A DNA stretch of 41,674 nucleotides, taken from contig PLOT01000246.1 of assembly GCA_003142215.1 (NCBI GenBank), positions 1 through 41,674 on the forward strand, given 5' to 3'. Both the position numbers and the translations under genes were made by a program. The DNA is from Granulicella sp. (GTDB lineage Bacteria; Acidobacteriota; Terriglobia; Terriglobales; Acidobacteriaceae). Positions 9,244 to 17,427 of this stretch are shown here, one piece after another (within the stretch, counting starts at the first letter, position 1; each line of letters begins with the position of its first letter). The notes below the pieces were generated by a model that saw nothing but the letters and a program-made list of their open reading frames with translations, was not told the DNA's origin and ran no database searches.

Positions 9244-10518
9244 TTACGTCCGCTCCATCAGGCTCTGCCGCACCAGATGCAGCGCGTGCTGGCTTGCGAA
9301 CCATCGAACCCGCTCGCGGTCTCCCGTTATATGCAGCTCCGTCACCGTGGTGCCACCGCCGAGACCGGCAAACGAGAGCGCGATATACACCAGGCCGATC
9401 GGTTTCCCGGCGTCCGGCCCCGGCGCGCCCGGCCCCGGCCCGGCGATGCCGGTAATCCCCACGCCCACCGACGCGCCTGTCCGGCGGCGAATTCCCTCGG
9501 CCATCGCGCGCGCAACCGGCTCGCTCACCGGACCCTCGGTGCGCACCGTCTCCTCGGGGACCTCGGCAAAGATGGTCTTGAGCCGGTCCGCGTAGACCAC
9601 CGCCCCGCCCAGAAAGTAGCGCGAGCTGCCCGCGACCGCCGTGAGCCGCTGGGCCAGCAGGCCGCCGGTGCAACTCTCCGCCGCAGCCAGCGTCATGTGG
9701 CGCAGGCCCAGCATCAGCAGCACCACCTCTTCCAGCGACTCGCCGTGCGAAGAAAAAACCTCCTCGCCCATCTCCTGTTCGATCTTCTCCGCCAACTCGT
9801 CCACGCGCGCCTGCGCCTCGGCCTCGGTCGGCTTGGAGCAGACGAAGTGCAGTTGAATCTCCGCCGCCCCAGCCAGAATCGTCGTCTCCACATCCTTGAA
9901 TGTTGTGTAGATGGGCGCGGTCCGCATATCCACCTCCGACTCCCGCGTGAGCGCCATGCGCAACATGCGCCGCGCCATGTGCCGCTCCGGCAGCGTCGCC
10001 GCCAGCCGCGGCCTGCACTCGGCCTGGTACATCGGCTCCAGCTCTTTGGGCGGCCCGGGCAGCAGGATCACGATCTTGCGGTGGCGGCCGACCACGGTGT
10101 CGATGTACTGCCCCGGCGCGCTGCCGTTGGGGTTTGGCATCACCTCCGCGCCCTCGATCACGTCGGCCTGGCGCGCGTTGTTCTCCGGCATCGACATGCG
10201 CCGCTCGGCGAAGCGCTTGTACATTGCGGTCACAATCTGCGCGTCGCGCCGCATCCCCACGCCGAGTGCCGCAGCCGCCGCCTCGCGCGTGCGGTCGTCC
10301 TGGGTGGGGCCGAGGCCGCCGGAGAAGATGACAATGTCCGCGCGCCCCAGCGCAACCCGCGCTGCGCCGGTCAGGTCTTCCAGATTGTCGCCAACGATGG
10401 TCTTGAACGCCACCGACACGCCAAGCTCGTTGAGCCGCGCCGTCAGATAGAGCGAGTTGGTGTCCTGCCGGAAGGGCGTCAACATCTCCGACCCGGCGGC
10501 AATAATCTCAGCAATCAT
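9244..10518 (-). CDS. cinA: CinA family competence/damage-inducible nicotinamide-nucleotide amidohydrolase
   Basis: FSGGLGPTQDDRTREA, ESCTGGLLAQRLT, GITGIAGPGP. Confidence 0.95.
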   Translation of the reverse strand: MIAEIIAAGSEMLTPFRQDTNSLYLTARLNELGVSVAFKTIVGDNLEDLTGAARVALGRADIVIFSGGLGPTQDDRTREAAAAALGVGMRRDAQIVTAMYKRFAERRMSMPENNARQADVIEGAEVMPNPNGSAPGQYIDTVVGRHRKIVILLPGPPKELEPMYQAECRPRLAATLPERHMARRMLRMALTRESEVDMRTAPIYTTFKDVETTILAGAAEIQLHFVCSKPTEAEAQARVDELAEKIEQEMGEEVFSSHGESLEEVVLLMLGLRHMTLAAAESCTGGLLAQRLTAVAGSSRYFLGGAVVYADRLKTIFAEVPEETVRTEGPVSEPVARAMAEGIRRRTGASVGVGITGIAGPGPGAPGPDAGKPIGLVYIALSFAGLGGGTTVTELHITGDRERVRWFASQHALHLVRQSLMERT

Positions 10519-10604
10519 TCCTTAGTTTTACGCCGTCAACCCCAACTTGCTCCACCCCTTCTTCCAATCCATCGTCAATTGCCCGCTGCTTTTTCAAGAA
10601 TTGA

Positions 10605-11195
10605 TCATTTACCTATTCTGCGGTTTTCGCTCACGCCCTTACCGGCCTCCAGCATCTTCGGCTTGGAGACCGCATTGGGGCGGAAGCCGATCTGCCGGAC
10701 GGGTTTCTCCGGCGGCATCGCGAGCTCATGGATCGCCTTGATGATCTCGACTATTTTGTGGTCGTGTGTTTCCAGCCGTTGCTCCAATTCGGCAAGTTTG
10801 GCGGCGAGCACCTTGTGGGTGGCGAGCGTCTCATGCAGGCGCAGGAAGGCGCGAACCACGAAGATGCTCATCTCCACAGCACGCGGGGAGTTGAGTACGC
10901 TGGCAGCCATGATGGCTCCGTGCTCGGTAAAGGCATAGGGCGCGTAGCGGCGGCCGCCACGGCTGCTCTTTGATGTCACAGTTTGTGATTTCAGTACCTC
11001 GTTCTCCTCCGCCGTCAGCTGAAAGACGAAATCCGGAGGGAAACGCTCCTTATTCCGCTTGACCGCCTGATTGAGCGCGCGGACTTCTACGCCATACAGC
11101 GCCGCCAGGTCGGCATCGAGAAGAACCTTCTGGCCGCGAACAAGAAAGATTTGGTTCTCAATCGGTTTCGCTGCGAGGACGCTTTTCCTGGTCAT
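10605..11195 (-). CDS. ORF6N domain-containing protein
   Basis: VRGQKVLLDADLAALYGVEVRALNQAVKRNKERFPPDFVFQLT and RRYAPYAFTEHGAIMAASVL; AGGAGG Shine-Dalgarno upstream. Confidence 0.9.
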   Translation of the reverse strand: MTRKSVLAAKPIENQIFLVRGQKVLLDADLAALYGVEVRALNQAVKRNKERFPPDFVFQLTAEENEVLKSQTVTSKSSRGGRRYAPYAFTEHGAIMAASVLNSPRAVEMSIFVVRAFLRLHETLATHKVLAAKLAELEQRLETHDHKIVEIIKAIHELAMPPEKPVRQIGFRPNAVSKPKMLEAGKGVSENRRIGK

Positions 11196-11205
11196 CCCGC
11201 CTCCT

Positions 11206-11236
11206 GGTTTGAGATCACAAACTGTGATCTCAAACC
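11206..11236. promoter_or_regulatory. 31-bp perfect inverted repeat GGTTTGAGATCACA-AAC-TGTGATCTCAAACC immediately upstream of the ORF6N gene
   Basis: 14-bp perfect arms with a 3-nt centre, 10 nt upstream of the ORF6N start codon. Confidence 0.8.
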
Positions 11237-11345
11237 GTGCATCGTTATCCGAACTCTGGCAACAGGGCAGTCGGCAAGTTCGCCCTCGCTGAAGTTAGCG
11301 TAAATATCACTTACGCTCAATTTGGGACCTCTGGCAACGGCAAGG

Positions 11346-11416
11346 TAGAGCGAATTGGTGTCCTGCCGGAACGGCGTCAGCATCTCCGGCCCGGCGGCAA
11401 TAATCTCAGCAATCAT
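11346..11416 (-). pseudogene. Truncated duplicate of the cinA 5' end (first ~24 codons)
   Basis: 71-bp match to 10448-10518 with 4 mismatches (read directly); both encode MIAEIIAAG(S/P)EMLTPFRQDTNSLYL. Confidence 0.85.
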
Positions 11417-11754
11417 GAGGACTCAGTCTCGGCCTCAACATAAATAAAATGTCGCTCGATAATACGCAAAATCAATGCGGCGAGTAGGAGCATAACCCCA
11501 AATATCGAACCCATCCGACCATGACGCACCGTCATCCAATCCGGCAAAGCTCCTTCAATCCGCGGAATGAATGGCATAAATGAGAAGATCAACGCCAAGT
11601 ACAGCAGGTGCACCACTATGATCGTTGAACGCGGTGTGACATTCTGCTTGGATAGAATTCTGGCTTCATCCTTGGTAAGCGAATACCAGAAGACAAAGAT
11701 GGTGTAGGCAATACCGACGAGTAAGTACTTCAGCCATACAAGATTTGTACTCAT
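11413..11754 (-). CDS. Small integral membrane protein, unknown function
   Basis: 113 aa with three hydrophobic stretches; stop codon overlaps the ATG of the cinA fragment (ATGA). Confidence 0.6.
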   Translation of the reverse strand: MSTNLVWLKYLLVGIAYTIFVFWYSLTKDEARILSKQNVTPRSTIIVVHLLYLALIFSFMPFIPRIEGALPDWMTVRHGRMGSIFGVMLLLAALILRIIERHFIYVEAETESS

Positions 11755-11828
11755 ACGTCTTCCCTGTTCCTTACCTGGTAACCCGCATTTCGATTCTGCG
11801 ATGTGGGTCTTCGGAGACTCATGCCACT

Positions 11829-12983
11829 CTACACCAGCCGCCGTCCCTCAATGTCCAGGGCAACATGGTAGAGCGCATCGCGGGTAGCGAGCGCGGCGCA
11901 GCCATCTTCAAGGAACGCCAGACCGACGAGATTATTTCCGGAGATGGCGAGCGATGCATCGCGTTGCGGCGTAATCCGCACGATGCCGCGCTGGCCGTGC
12001 AGTGACGCGGCGACGTAGAGGTTGCCGTCCACGTCGAAGGCGATGCCCTGCGCGCGTCCCAGTCCCTGATAGAAGACCGTGGTGCGACCGTCGCGGTCGA
12101 TGGCGTAGATCGCCTGATTGCTCGATGTCGTCGGCCCGGTTACAAAGAGCGTACCCTCGTCGTTGAACGCCAGGTGGTAGGCCGCCATGCTGGGCTCCAG
12201 CGTGGCGTAGACGAAGATCTCGCGGTCGCCGAGTTCCCCGCCGGTCTGCTCCGCGCCAGCCTGCCCTCCGCCGGCCAGCGTACTACTCGCCAACGTGCTA
12301 CTTGCCAGCGTCCCGCCCGTGCGTCCCTTCTCCGGCCCCACCTTGAAGATGGTGCCCGAGCGGTCGCCCACAAACAGGTTGCCATCGCGGTCGAACGCGA
12401 TGCCAGTGGCAATCCCCATGCCCTCGGCGTAGGTCGTCACCGCTCCGGCAGGCGAGATGCGATAGACCGTCCCCGCCGCGCGCGAACTGGCATAGAGATA
12501 GCCTTCCGCGTCGAAGGCCAGCCCCGTGGCGTTCAGGATTCCGCGCACAAACGGCCGCATCTCGAAGTCGCGCGCAATGGAGTAAATCGACACCGGAACG
12601 CTCTGCCCGCGGTCGCCGGAGAAGGTCGCATAGACGTTCCCCTCCGCATCCACCGCCGGGTTCGCCACGGGATGCAGCTCCGCCGCCATGGGCACGGCGA
12701 CGCGCAACTGCAGCGCATTGCTCGCGCTGCCGCCGCGCACCAATACCACCGCGCCCGAGGTTGTCCCCTCGGGAACCTGCAGCACAACACGCCCCGGCCT
12801 GCTCAGCGACAGCACCGCCTCGGCATCGTCCACCGTCACGCGCGGCAGCACAGCGCCCAGCAGCCCCGAACCGCGCAACTCCACCTCGCCGCCCGTCATC
12901 GCCGCCGGCGGGGCGAGCGACTCCAGATGCGGCGCATCGGTCTTCGGGCTACGAGTTACAGCACCACGCAACGAAGGACTCAT
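11829..12983 (-). CDS. IPT/TIG + NHL/SMP-30-like beta-propeller protein
   Basis: Repeated GxAFDxDGNLYVxx blades; N-terminal GGEVELRGSGLLGAVLPRVTVDD TIG-like segment. Confidence 0.7.
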   Translation of the reverse strand: MSPSLRGAVTRSPKTDAPHLESLAPPAAMTGGEVELRGSGLLGAVLPRVTVDDAEAVLSLSRPGRVVLQVPEGTTSGAVVLVRGGSASNALQLRVAVPMAAELHPVANPAVDAEGNVYATFSGDRGQSVPVSIYSIARDFEMRPFVRGILNATGLAFDAEGYLYASSRAAGTVYRISPAGAVTTYAEGMGIATGIAFDRDGNLFVGDRSGTIFKVGPEKGRTGGTLASSTLASSTLAGGGQAGAEQTGGELGDREIFVYATLEPSMAAYHLAFNDEGTLFVTGPTTSSNQAIYAIDRDGRTTVFYQGLGRAQGIAFDVDGNLYVAASLHGQRGIVRITPQRDASLAISGNNLVGLAFLEDGCAALATRDALYHVALDIEGRRLV

Positions 12984-13022
12984 CTCAACCCCAGCCTAGC
13001 CCGGTGCGCGCCACAGCGCAAA

Positions 13023-13550
13023 CTATACCCAGCGGGAGATCAGCAATCCCACGGCCAGCGCCAGCGCTCCCGCCGCCACATCGTCCATCATGATTCCGGT
13101 GCCCTCGGGCAGAGCCTCCAGCCGCCTGATCGGCCACGGCTTCCAGATGTCGAAGAGGCGAAAGAGCACGAGCGCCAGCGCCGCGTGCTGCCAGTCCGGA
13201 CGAATTGCGATCAGCGCGATCCACTGCCCGGCAACCTCGTCGATCACCACAAAGCCCGGGTCTTCGCGCCCCGACTCGCGGGCCACAATCGTCGAAGCCG
13301 GAATGCCAATCAGCGTCACGAGCAGCGCGGCCACTGCCGTTGCTATCGCCAGCGCCAGCCATCCCGGATGAAACAGATGCGCCGCGCCGTACCACAGCAG
13401 CACCGCAGCCAGCGAGCCATACGTCCCCGGCCCCGGCCGCATTCGCCCCGCGCCAAACCACGTCCCGAGCGCCCACGCCCAGCGCGTCTTTTTCTCGCAG
13501 ACCAGCCGCGCGCTCTCCAGCCCGGCGATTCCCTTCCCATGCGCCATCAC
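13023..13550 (-). CDS. pgpA: Phosphatidylglycerophosphatase A
   Basis: [61 protein letters not shown]. Confidence 0.92.
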   Translation of the reverse strand: MMAHGKGIAGLESARLVCEKKTRWAWALGTWFGAGRMRPGPGTYGSLAAVLLWYGAAHLFHPGWLALAIATAVAALLVTLIGIPASTIVARESGREDPGFVVIDEVAGQWIALIAIRPDWQHAALALVLFRLFDIWKPWPIRRLEALPEGTGIMMDDVAAGALALAVGLLISRWV

Positions 13551-13783
13551 TGCACGTCCCCGCTGCCGCTGAAGGAATCGGAGTGCTTGCGGTCGCGCAG
13601 TCCTTCCAGCTCGTCGATCAGCTCAGGGTCGTGTATCGGCGAACTGATGACATACCCGCCGCTCGCCCACTTGCCTAGATCGATCAGGCGGCAGCGGTCC
13701 GAGCAGAAGGGAAAGTCCTCGCTCCCGGCCAGCACAATTGTCCTGCACGTCGGACATCGCAGCGTCTTCAGCTTATAAGCCAT
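13547..13783 (-). CDS. yacG: YacG-like zinc-ribbon protein (DNA gyrase inhibitor family)
   Basis: CPTC...[19 protein letters not shown]. Confidence 0.88.
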   Translation of the reverse strand: MAYKLKTLRCPTCRTIVLAGSEDFPFCSDRCRLIDLGKWASGGYVISSPIHDPELIDELEGLRDRKHSDSFSGSGDVQ

Positions 13784-13860
13784 AAATCCATTCTAAAAGC
13801 GTGGCTGCCACAAGCCAAACGCTTCACTTGTTCCCACTGCAAGCAGCCTTGACCCATCCC

Positions 13861-15132
13861 TCAATTGGTGAAGTTGACCGTCCGCCACTCACTCAACGCG
13901 ATCTGGCCATCCTTGCCGACGGCCCACACACGCCAGCGTTCCGGCACTCCTATGGCAAAGATCATGGTGCTGCTCACCACATCGCCAGACTGCGGCGGAT
14001 TGACAAATGTAAGCGATGGCTGGCCCCAATTCTCATCCTTGCCTCTGGGATTGGCGACTTGCCGCTCCACGATATACGCCGCCGGTGGTGGTTGGTTCTG
14101 GTGCCAGGAGATGTCGTACCAGGCGGGTGGGACGAGCTTCTGCGATGCGTCCTGCTGGGTAATCAAGGAGGGGACCGCTGGGGCACGCCCCTGCGTCTTC
14201 TCGTAGGGAAGGCTGGAGAAGCCTTTCACCAGACTCGCCGTCGAAATGTCCGGAATCCTCGGCATCAGATATAACACCTTCCATTCATTCATCCGCTTGC
14301 GCAGCACAAGGAAGGAATGCACCAGGCCGCTACAGATTACCTGCCCGCCCCGTGCGTTCTCTTCGTATGTAATCTCCATAATGGCGATCTTCTCATTCCC
14401 GAAGATGAATCGGACCGAATGGTTGACCATTGCAACGATGTTTCCGCAGCCTGTGCCTATGGATGGCAGATCGAAGAGCGCCGCATCCGGATCTATCGCT
14501 GGATTGGTTCTTATATCCTGGGCTAGATTTTTGAGCGCAATCAAGGCCGAGGCAGTGCTCTGTTCTCTGTCGATGGTTGACATTGCACTGGAAGAAAGCT
14601 GGGGGGCCGTCCAGTGCGGATCATCGTTCAACCAGTGCAGGAACGCAAGCGCCGTCGAGGGATGCGCTCCCTGCATCATCAAGAACCACGTGCCGCGCAG
14701 TGCAGGAAACCGGGATGGCCACAACAGTTCCACAACCGATTGCGACTCAATCAGTGGCGCACCCTGACCCCAGTTGTCGACGAAGACCACATCCGGCAGC
14801 GAGCCATGCGCTGCTGTCGATGTCAGCTCAAAAATAAAATCCTGCGCGGCCACCAGCCGAAAGTTGACCTGGAGTTGCGGGAAATCCGCCACCAGAGATC
14901 TCCCGGCTGCGGCCCAATTCGGCGCACGGGAACTGTCGGAGTACCACACCGTCAGGCTGCCCGTCCGCAAACTGGCAAACGGATCCGCCGAAGCAACCGG
15001 CTGTTGCCCCCAGGCAACCACACCAAGAGAAGAGCACATCAGGAAGCCGATGCAACACAACCGCGCGAGACTACGGACGAGACGCGAAAAATCACGCACA
15101 GAACACTCCGTTCCAACGGACGCACCCAGCAT
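13861..15132 (-). CDS. Secreted protein, possibly solute-binding-like; unknown function
   Basis: N-terminal hydrophobic signal (LCCIGFLMCSSLGVVAWGQ); weak resemblance to extracellular binding proteins in SLTVWYSDSS and LPDVVFVDNWGQ. Confidence 0.5.
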   Translation of the reverse strand: MLGASVGTECSVRDFSRLVRSLARLCCIGFLMCSSLGVVAWGQQPVASADPFASLRTGSLTVWYSDSSRAPNWAAAGRSLVADFPQLQVNFRLVAAQDFIFELTSTAAHGSLPDVVFVDNWGQGAPLIESQSVVELLWPSRFPALRGTWFLMMQGAHPSTALAFLHWLNDDPHWTAPQLSSSAMSTIDREQSTASALIALKNLAQDIRTNPAIDPDAALFDLPSIGTGCGNIVAMVNHSVRFIFGNEKIAIMEITYEENARGGQVICSGLVHSFLVLRKRMNEWKVLYLMPRIPDISTASLVKGFSSLPYEKTQGRAPAVPSLITQQDASQKLVPPAWYDISWHQNQPPPAAYIVERQVANPRGKDENWGQPSLTFVNPPQSGDVVSSTMIFAIGVPERWRVWAVGKDGQIALSEWRTVNFTN

Positions 15133-15162
15133 ACTCCGGGGGTCTGTTCGATGGCGGAGGAA

Positions 15163-16065
15163 TTACAGCCCGTAAACTTCAATCGCAGTTCCGCCAAATA
15201 TTGCGGCCTGCTCCGTCTCGCTGAAGCCGGCGAAGTAGCTGCGCAGCAGATCGAACCACTGCGCGTAACCGGTGGCCAGCAGGCAGACCGGCCAGTCCGA
15301 CCCCGCCATCAATCGCTTCGGGCCAAACGCCTCGACGGCCACATCGAGATACGGATTCAGCGTCGCAAGCGAGCTGGCGCGGGCCGGGTCCGTCCGCCAG
15401 TCCGCCTCCGTCACCATTCCCGAGAGCTTGCACCAGACGTTCTCGCGCCGGCCCAGCTCACGCATGAGAGTGGCCCATGGCTCGATCTGGCCCGCGGCGA
15501 TCAGCGGCTTGGCGATGTGGTCCAACACAAACGGCTGCCGCGGATGCGTGTCCACAAAGTGGATCGCGTCGGCCAAATGGCGCTCGAAGATCAGAATCTC
15601 GTAGACCAGCCCGCTGTCCACGAGCGTGCGGATGCCGGAGTTGAAGTCCTCGCGCAGGATGTAGTGCTCGTCCGGCTCGTCCTGGATCACGTGGCGCAGC
15701 CCTTTCAGCTTGAAGCGGCCGTCGAACTCCTCCATCACGCCGGGAAACTCCTCGCCCGCAATCGGCGCCCAGCCGACCACGCCCCGAATCGCGTCGGTTC
15801 CATCGGCCAGGTCGAGCAGCCAGCGCGTCTCGTCCAGCGTCTGCCGCGCCTGCACCGCAATCGTGCCGTCGATGCCCGCAGACGCCATCGCGGCCTTCAG
15901 GTCGGAGGGCAGAAAATCCCGCCGCAACGCGGTCATCTCTTCGTCGATCCAGCCATACTCCGTCGCCGAGTAGCGCCAAAAGTGCTGGTGCGCATCGATC
16001 CTCTCAACTTTCTCAATCACACTCACACTCTCCACTCGGCCGTCATCCAACTCAATTGTCGTCAT
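15163..16065 (-). CDS. Amidohydrolase_2 family (L-fuconolactonase-like) protein
   Basis: RIDAHQHFWRYSATEYGWID, FVLDHIAKP, KLSGMVTEADW, MAGSDWPVC; exact start uncertain. Confidence 0.85.
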   Translation of the reverse strand: MTTIELDDGRVESVSVIEKVERIDAHQHFWRYSATEYGWIDEEMTALRRDFLPSDLKAAMASAGIDGTIAVQARQTLDETRWLLDLADGTDAIRGVVGWAPIAGEEFPGVMEEFDGRFKLKGLRHVIQDEPDEHYILREDFNSGIRTLVDSGLVYEILIFERHLADAIHFVDTHPRQPFVLDHIAKPLIAAGQIEPWATLMRELGRRENVWCKLSGMVTEADWRTDPARASSLATLNPYLDVAVEAFGPKRLMAGSDWPVCLLATGYAQWFDLLRSYFAGFSETEQAAIFGGTAIEVYGL

Positions 16066-16082
16066 TCTGGCGAAGCCAGAAT
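16064..16082. repeat. Palindromic repeat ATTCTGGC-GAA-GCCAGAAT within a GTCATTCTGG-type element
   Basis: Perfect 8-bp arms; same architecture as 20670-20701. Confidence 0.75.
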
Positions 16083-16145
16083 CTCCGTATTTCGCATTTG
16101 CCGAGGGCCACGCATCTTGATTCCGGGAAGCGGACCCTCGCGCCG

Positions 16146-16367
16146 CTACTTTTTGCTGTACAGCAGGTCCTTGATCGCCTGCCGCCGCGCCGCATTCGCC
16201 TCGCGCACGCTCTTCAGCTCATCTGCGTCCATGTGCGCTTTGCTGCCCGCCTGCTCATCCGCCTCCGGCGCGCTGCACTTTGGGCAGCGGTTGGCGAATC
16301 CCGGCTTGTCCGGCCTCAACTCGAACTCCTCTTCACACACCACACAAGTTTTAATTGGAAATGACAT
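16146..16367 (-). CDS. Small zinc-ribbon protein
   Basis: 73 aa; CVVCEEEF...RCPKC. Confidence 0.65.
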   Translation of the reverse strand: MSFPIKTCVVCEEEFELRPDKPGFANRCPKCSAPEADEQAGSKAHMDADELKSVREANAARRQAIKDLLYSKK

Positions 16368-16511
16368 TGCCCCACCTACAACATTTTCCCCTATCATACG
16401 ACGCTCCGATTCGCAGGGAAACCCTCTGCGCGAGTGTCCACGCCAGCGTAACCGGACGCGCACGAATAGCGCACTGTACAAGTCCCGATTGATACAGTAC
16501 TATTGTTCCCG

Positions 16512-16533
16512 TACTACGATAGTTATCGTAGTA
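16512..16533. promoter_or_regulatory. BlaI/MecI-like operator TACTACGATA-GT-TATCGTAGTA upstream of the TIGR03435 gene
   Basis: Perfect 10-bp arms, 2-nt centre; TACTAC/GTAGTA ends match the BlaI/MecI half-site style. Confidence 0.65.
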
Positions 16534-16569
16534 ATAGCCCCTATTCTTGCCGGATTCAAAGGATATTCC

Positions 16570-17388
16570 ATGCGCATCAAAGACATCTTCCTCGCAATCC
16601 TCATCAGTATCTGTGCAACCTCGATCACTTCCGCGCAAACCGCCAGCACACCGGCGACCGTGAGCGCCCAGTCAACGCCGCCCGCCTACGATGTAATGAC
16701 GATCAAGCCAAACGTTACCGGCAACGGATCGACGGCGTTCTCTCTCGATACCAAGGGGGATCACTTCATCGCGCACCATGTCTCGTTGAAGCAAATTATG
16801 CAGTATGTCTACAACCTCAATGAAGATTCGATCGCAGGAGTGCCAGCCCAGTTTGACACTCTGCGATTCGACATCGAAGCGAAGGTCGTCGAGCCGGACC
16901 TCGACGCGCTGAAGAAGATGAACTCGGAGCAGCGGCGAGCGATGCTGCGGCCGTTGGTGACAGAGCGCTTCCAGTTGAAGACGCATACCGAATCCAGGAT
17001 TCTTCCCGTCTATGAACTCGTCGTCGCCAAAGGCGGACCGAAGTGCAAGCTGTCGGACGATCAGACGAAGCTCGGCTGGGGTGACATAGGCCTTTATTAC
17101 AACAGGAGCGACATCAAGCTCGAAGGGCGCGGACTGCCGATGGCGCATCTGGCAAAAACCCTGGCTGACCAAGTCCATCGCACCGTGATCGACAAGACCG
17201 GCCTTGCGGGCAACTACAACCTGACGCTGCAATGGACGCCCGACGACCGCCTCGCATCAACAGAAGCCGACTCCGCCCCCTCCTTCTACACCGCCGTGCA
17301 GGAGCAACTCGGCCTCAAGCTCCAACCCGCAAAGGCTCCAGTCGAGGTTCTGGTCGTCGATCACGCGGCAATGCCCTCCGACAACTAG
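16570..17388 (+). CDS. TIGR03435 family protein (secreted)
   Basis: Signal peptide; YDVMTIKPN, LKQIMQYVYNL, LRPLVTERFQLKTHTESRILPVYELVVAKGGPK, VIDKTGLAGNYNLTLQWTPD, LGLKLQPAKAPVEVLVVDHA. Confidence 0.9.
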   Translation: MRIKDIFLAILISICATSITSAQTASTPATVSAQSTPPAYDVMTIKPNVTGNGSTAFSLDTKGDHFIAHHVSLKQIMQYVYNLNEDSIAGVPAQFDTLRFDIEAKVVEPDLDALKKMNSEQRRAMLRPLVTERFQLKTHTESRILPVYELVVAKGGPKCKLSDDQTKLGWGDIGLYYNRSDIKLEGRGLPMAHLAKTLADQVHRTVIDKTGLAGNYNLTLQWTPDDRLASTEADSAPSFYTAVQEQLGLKLQPAKAPVEVLVVDHAAMPSDN

Positions 17389-17427
17389 GCAGTCCTCCAT
17401 CATAGATTTCAGTCGAATTCGTCGTTG

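Noticed and set aside
8752-10938. 728-aa plus-strand ORF
   Set aside because: Antisense to plsY, cinA and part of the ORF6N gene; low-complexity His/Arg/Pro composition typical of GC-rich shadow frames.
12174-13778. 534-aa plus-strand ORF
   Set aside because: Antisense to the beta-propeller, pgpA and yacG genes; no recognisable motifs.
14614-16569. N-terminal 652 codons of the 924-aa plus ORF
   Set aside because: Antisense to the secreted protein, amidohydrolase and zinc-ribbon genes; only the TIGR03435 part from 16570 is supported.
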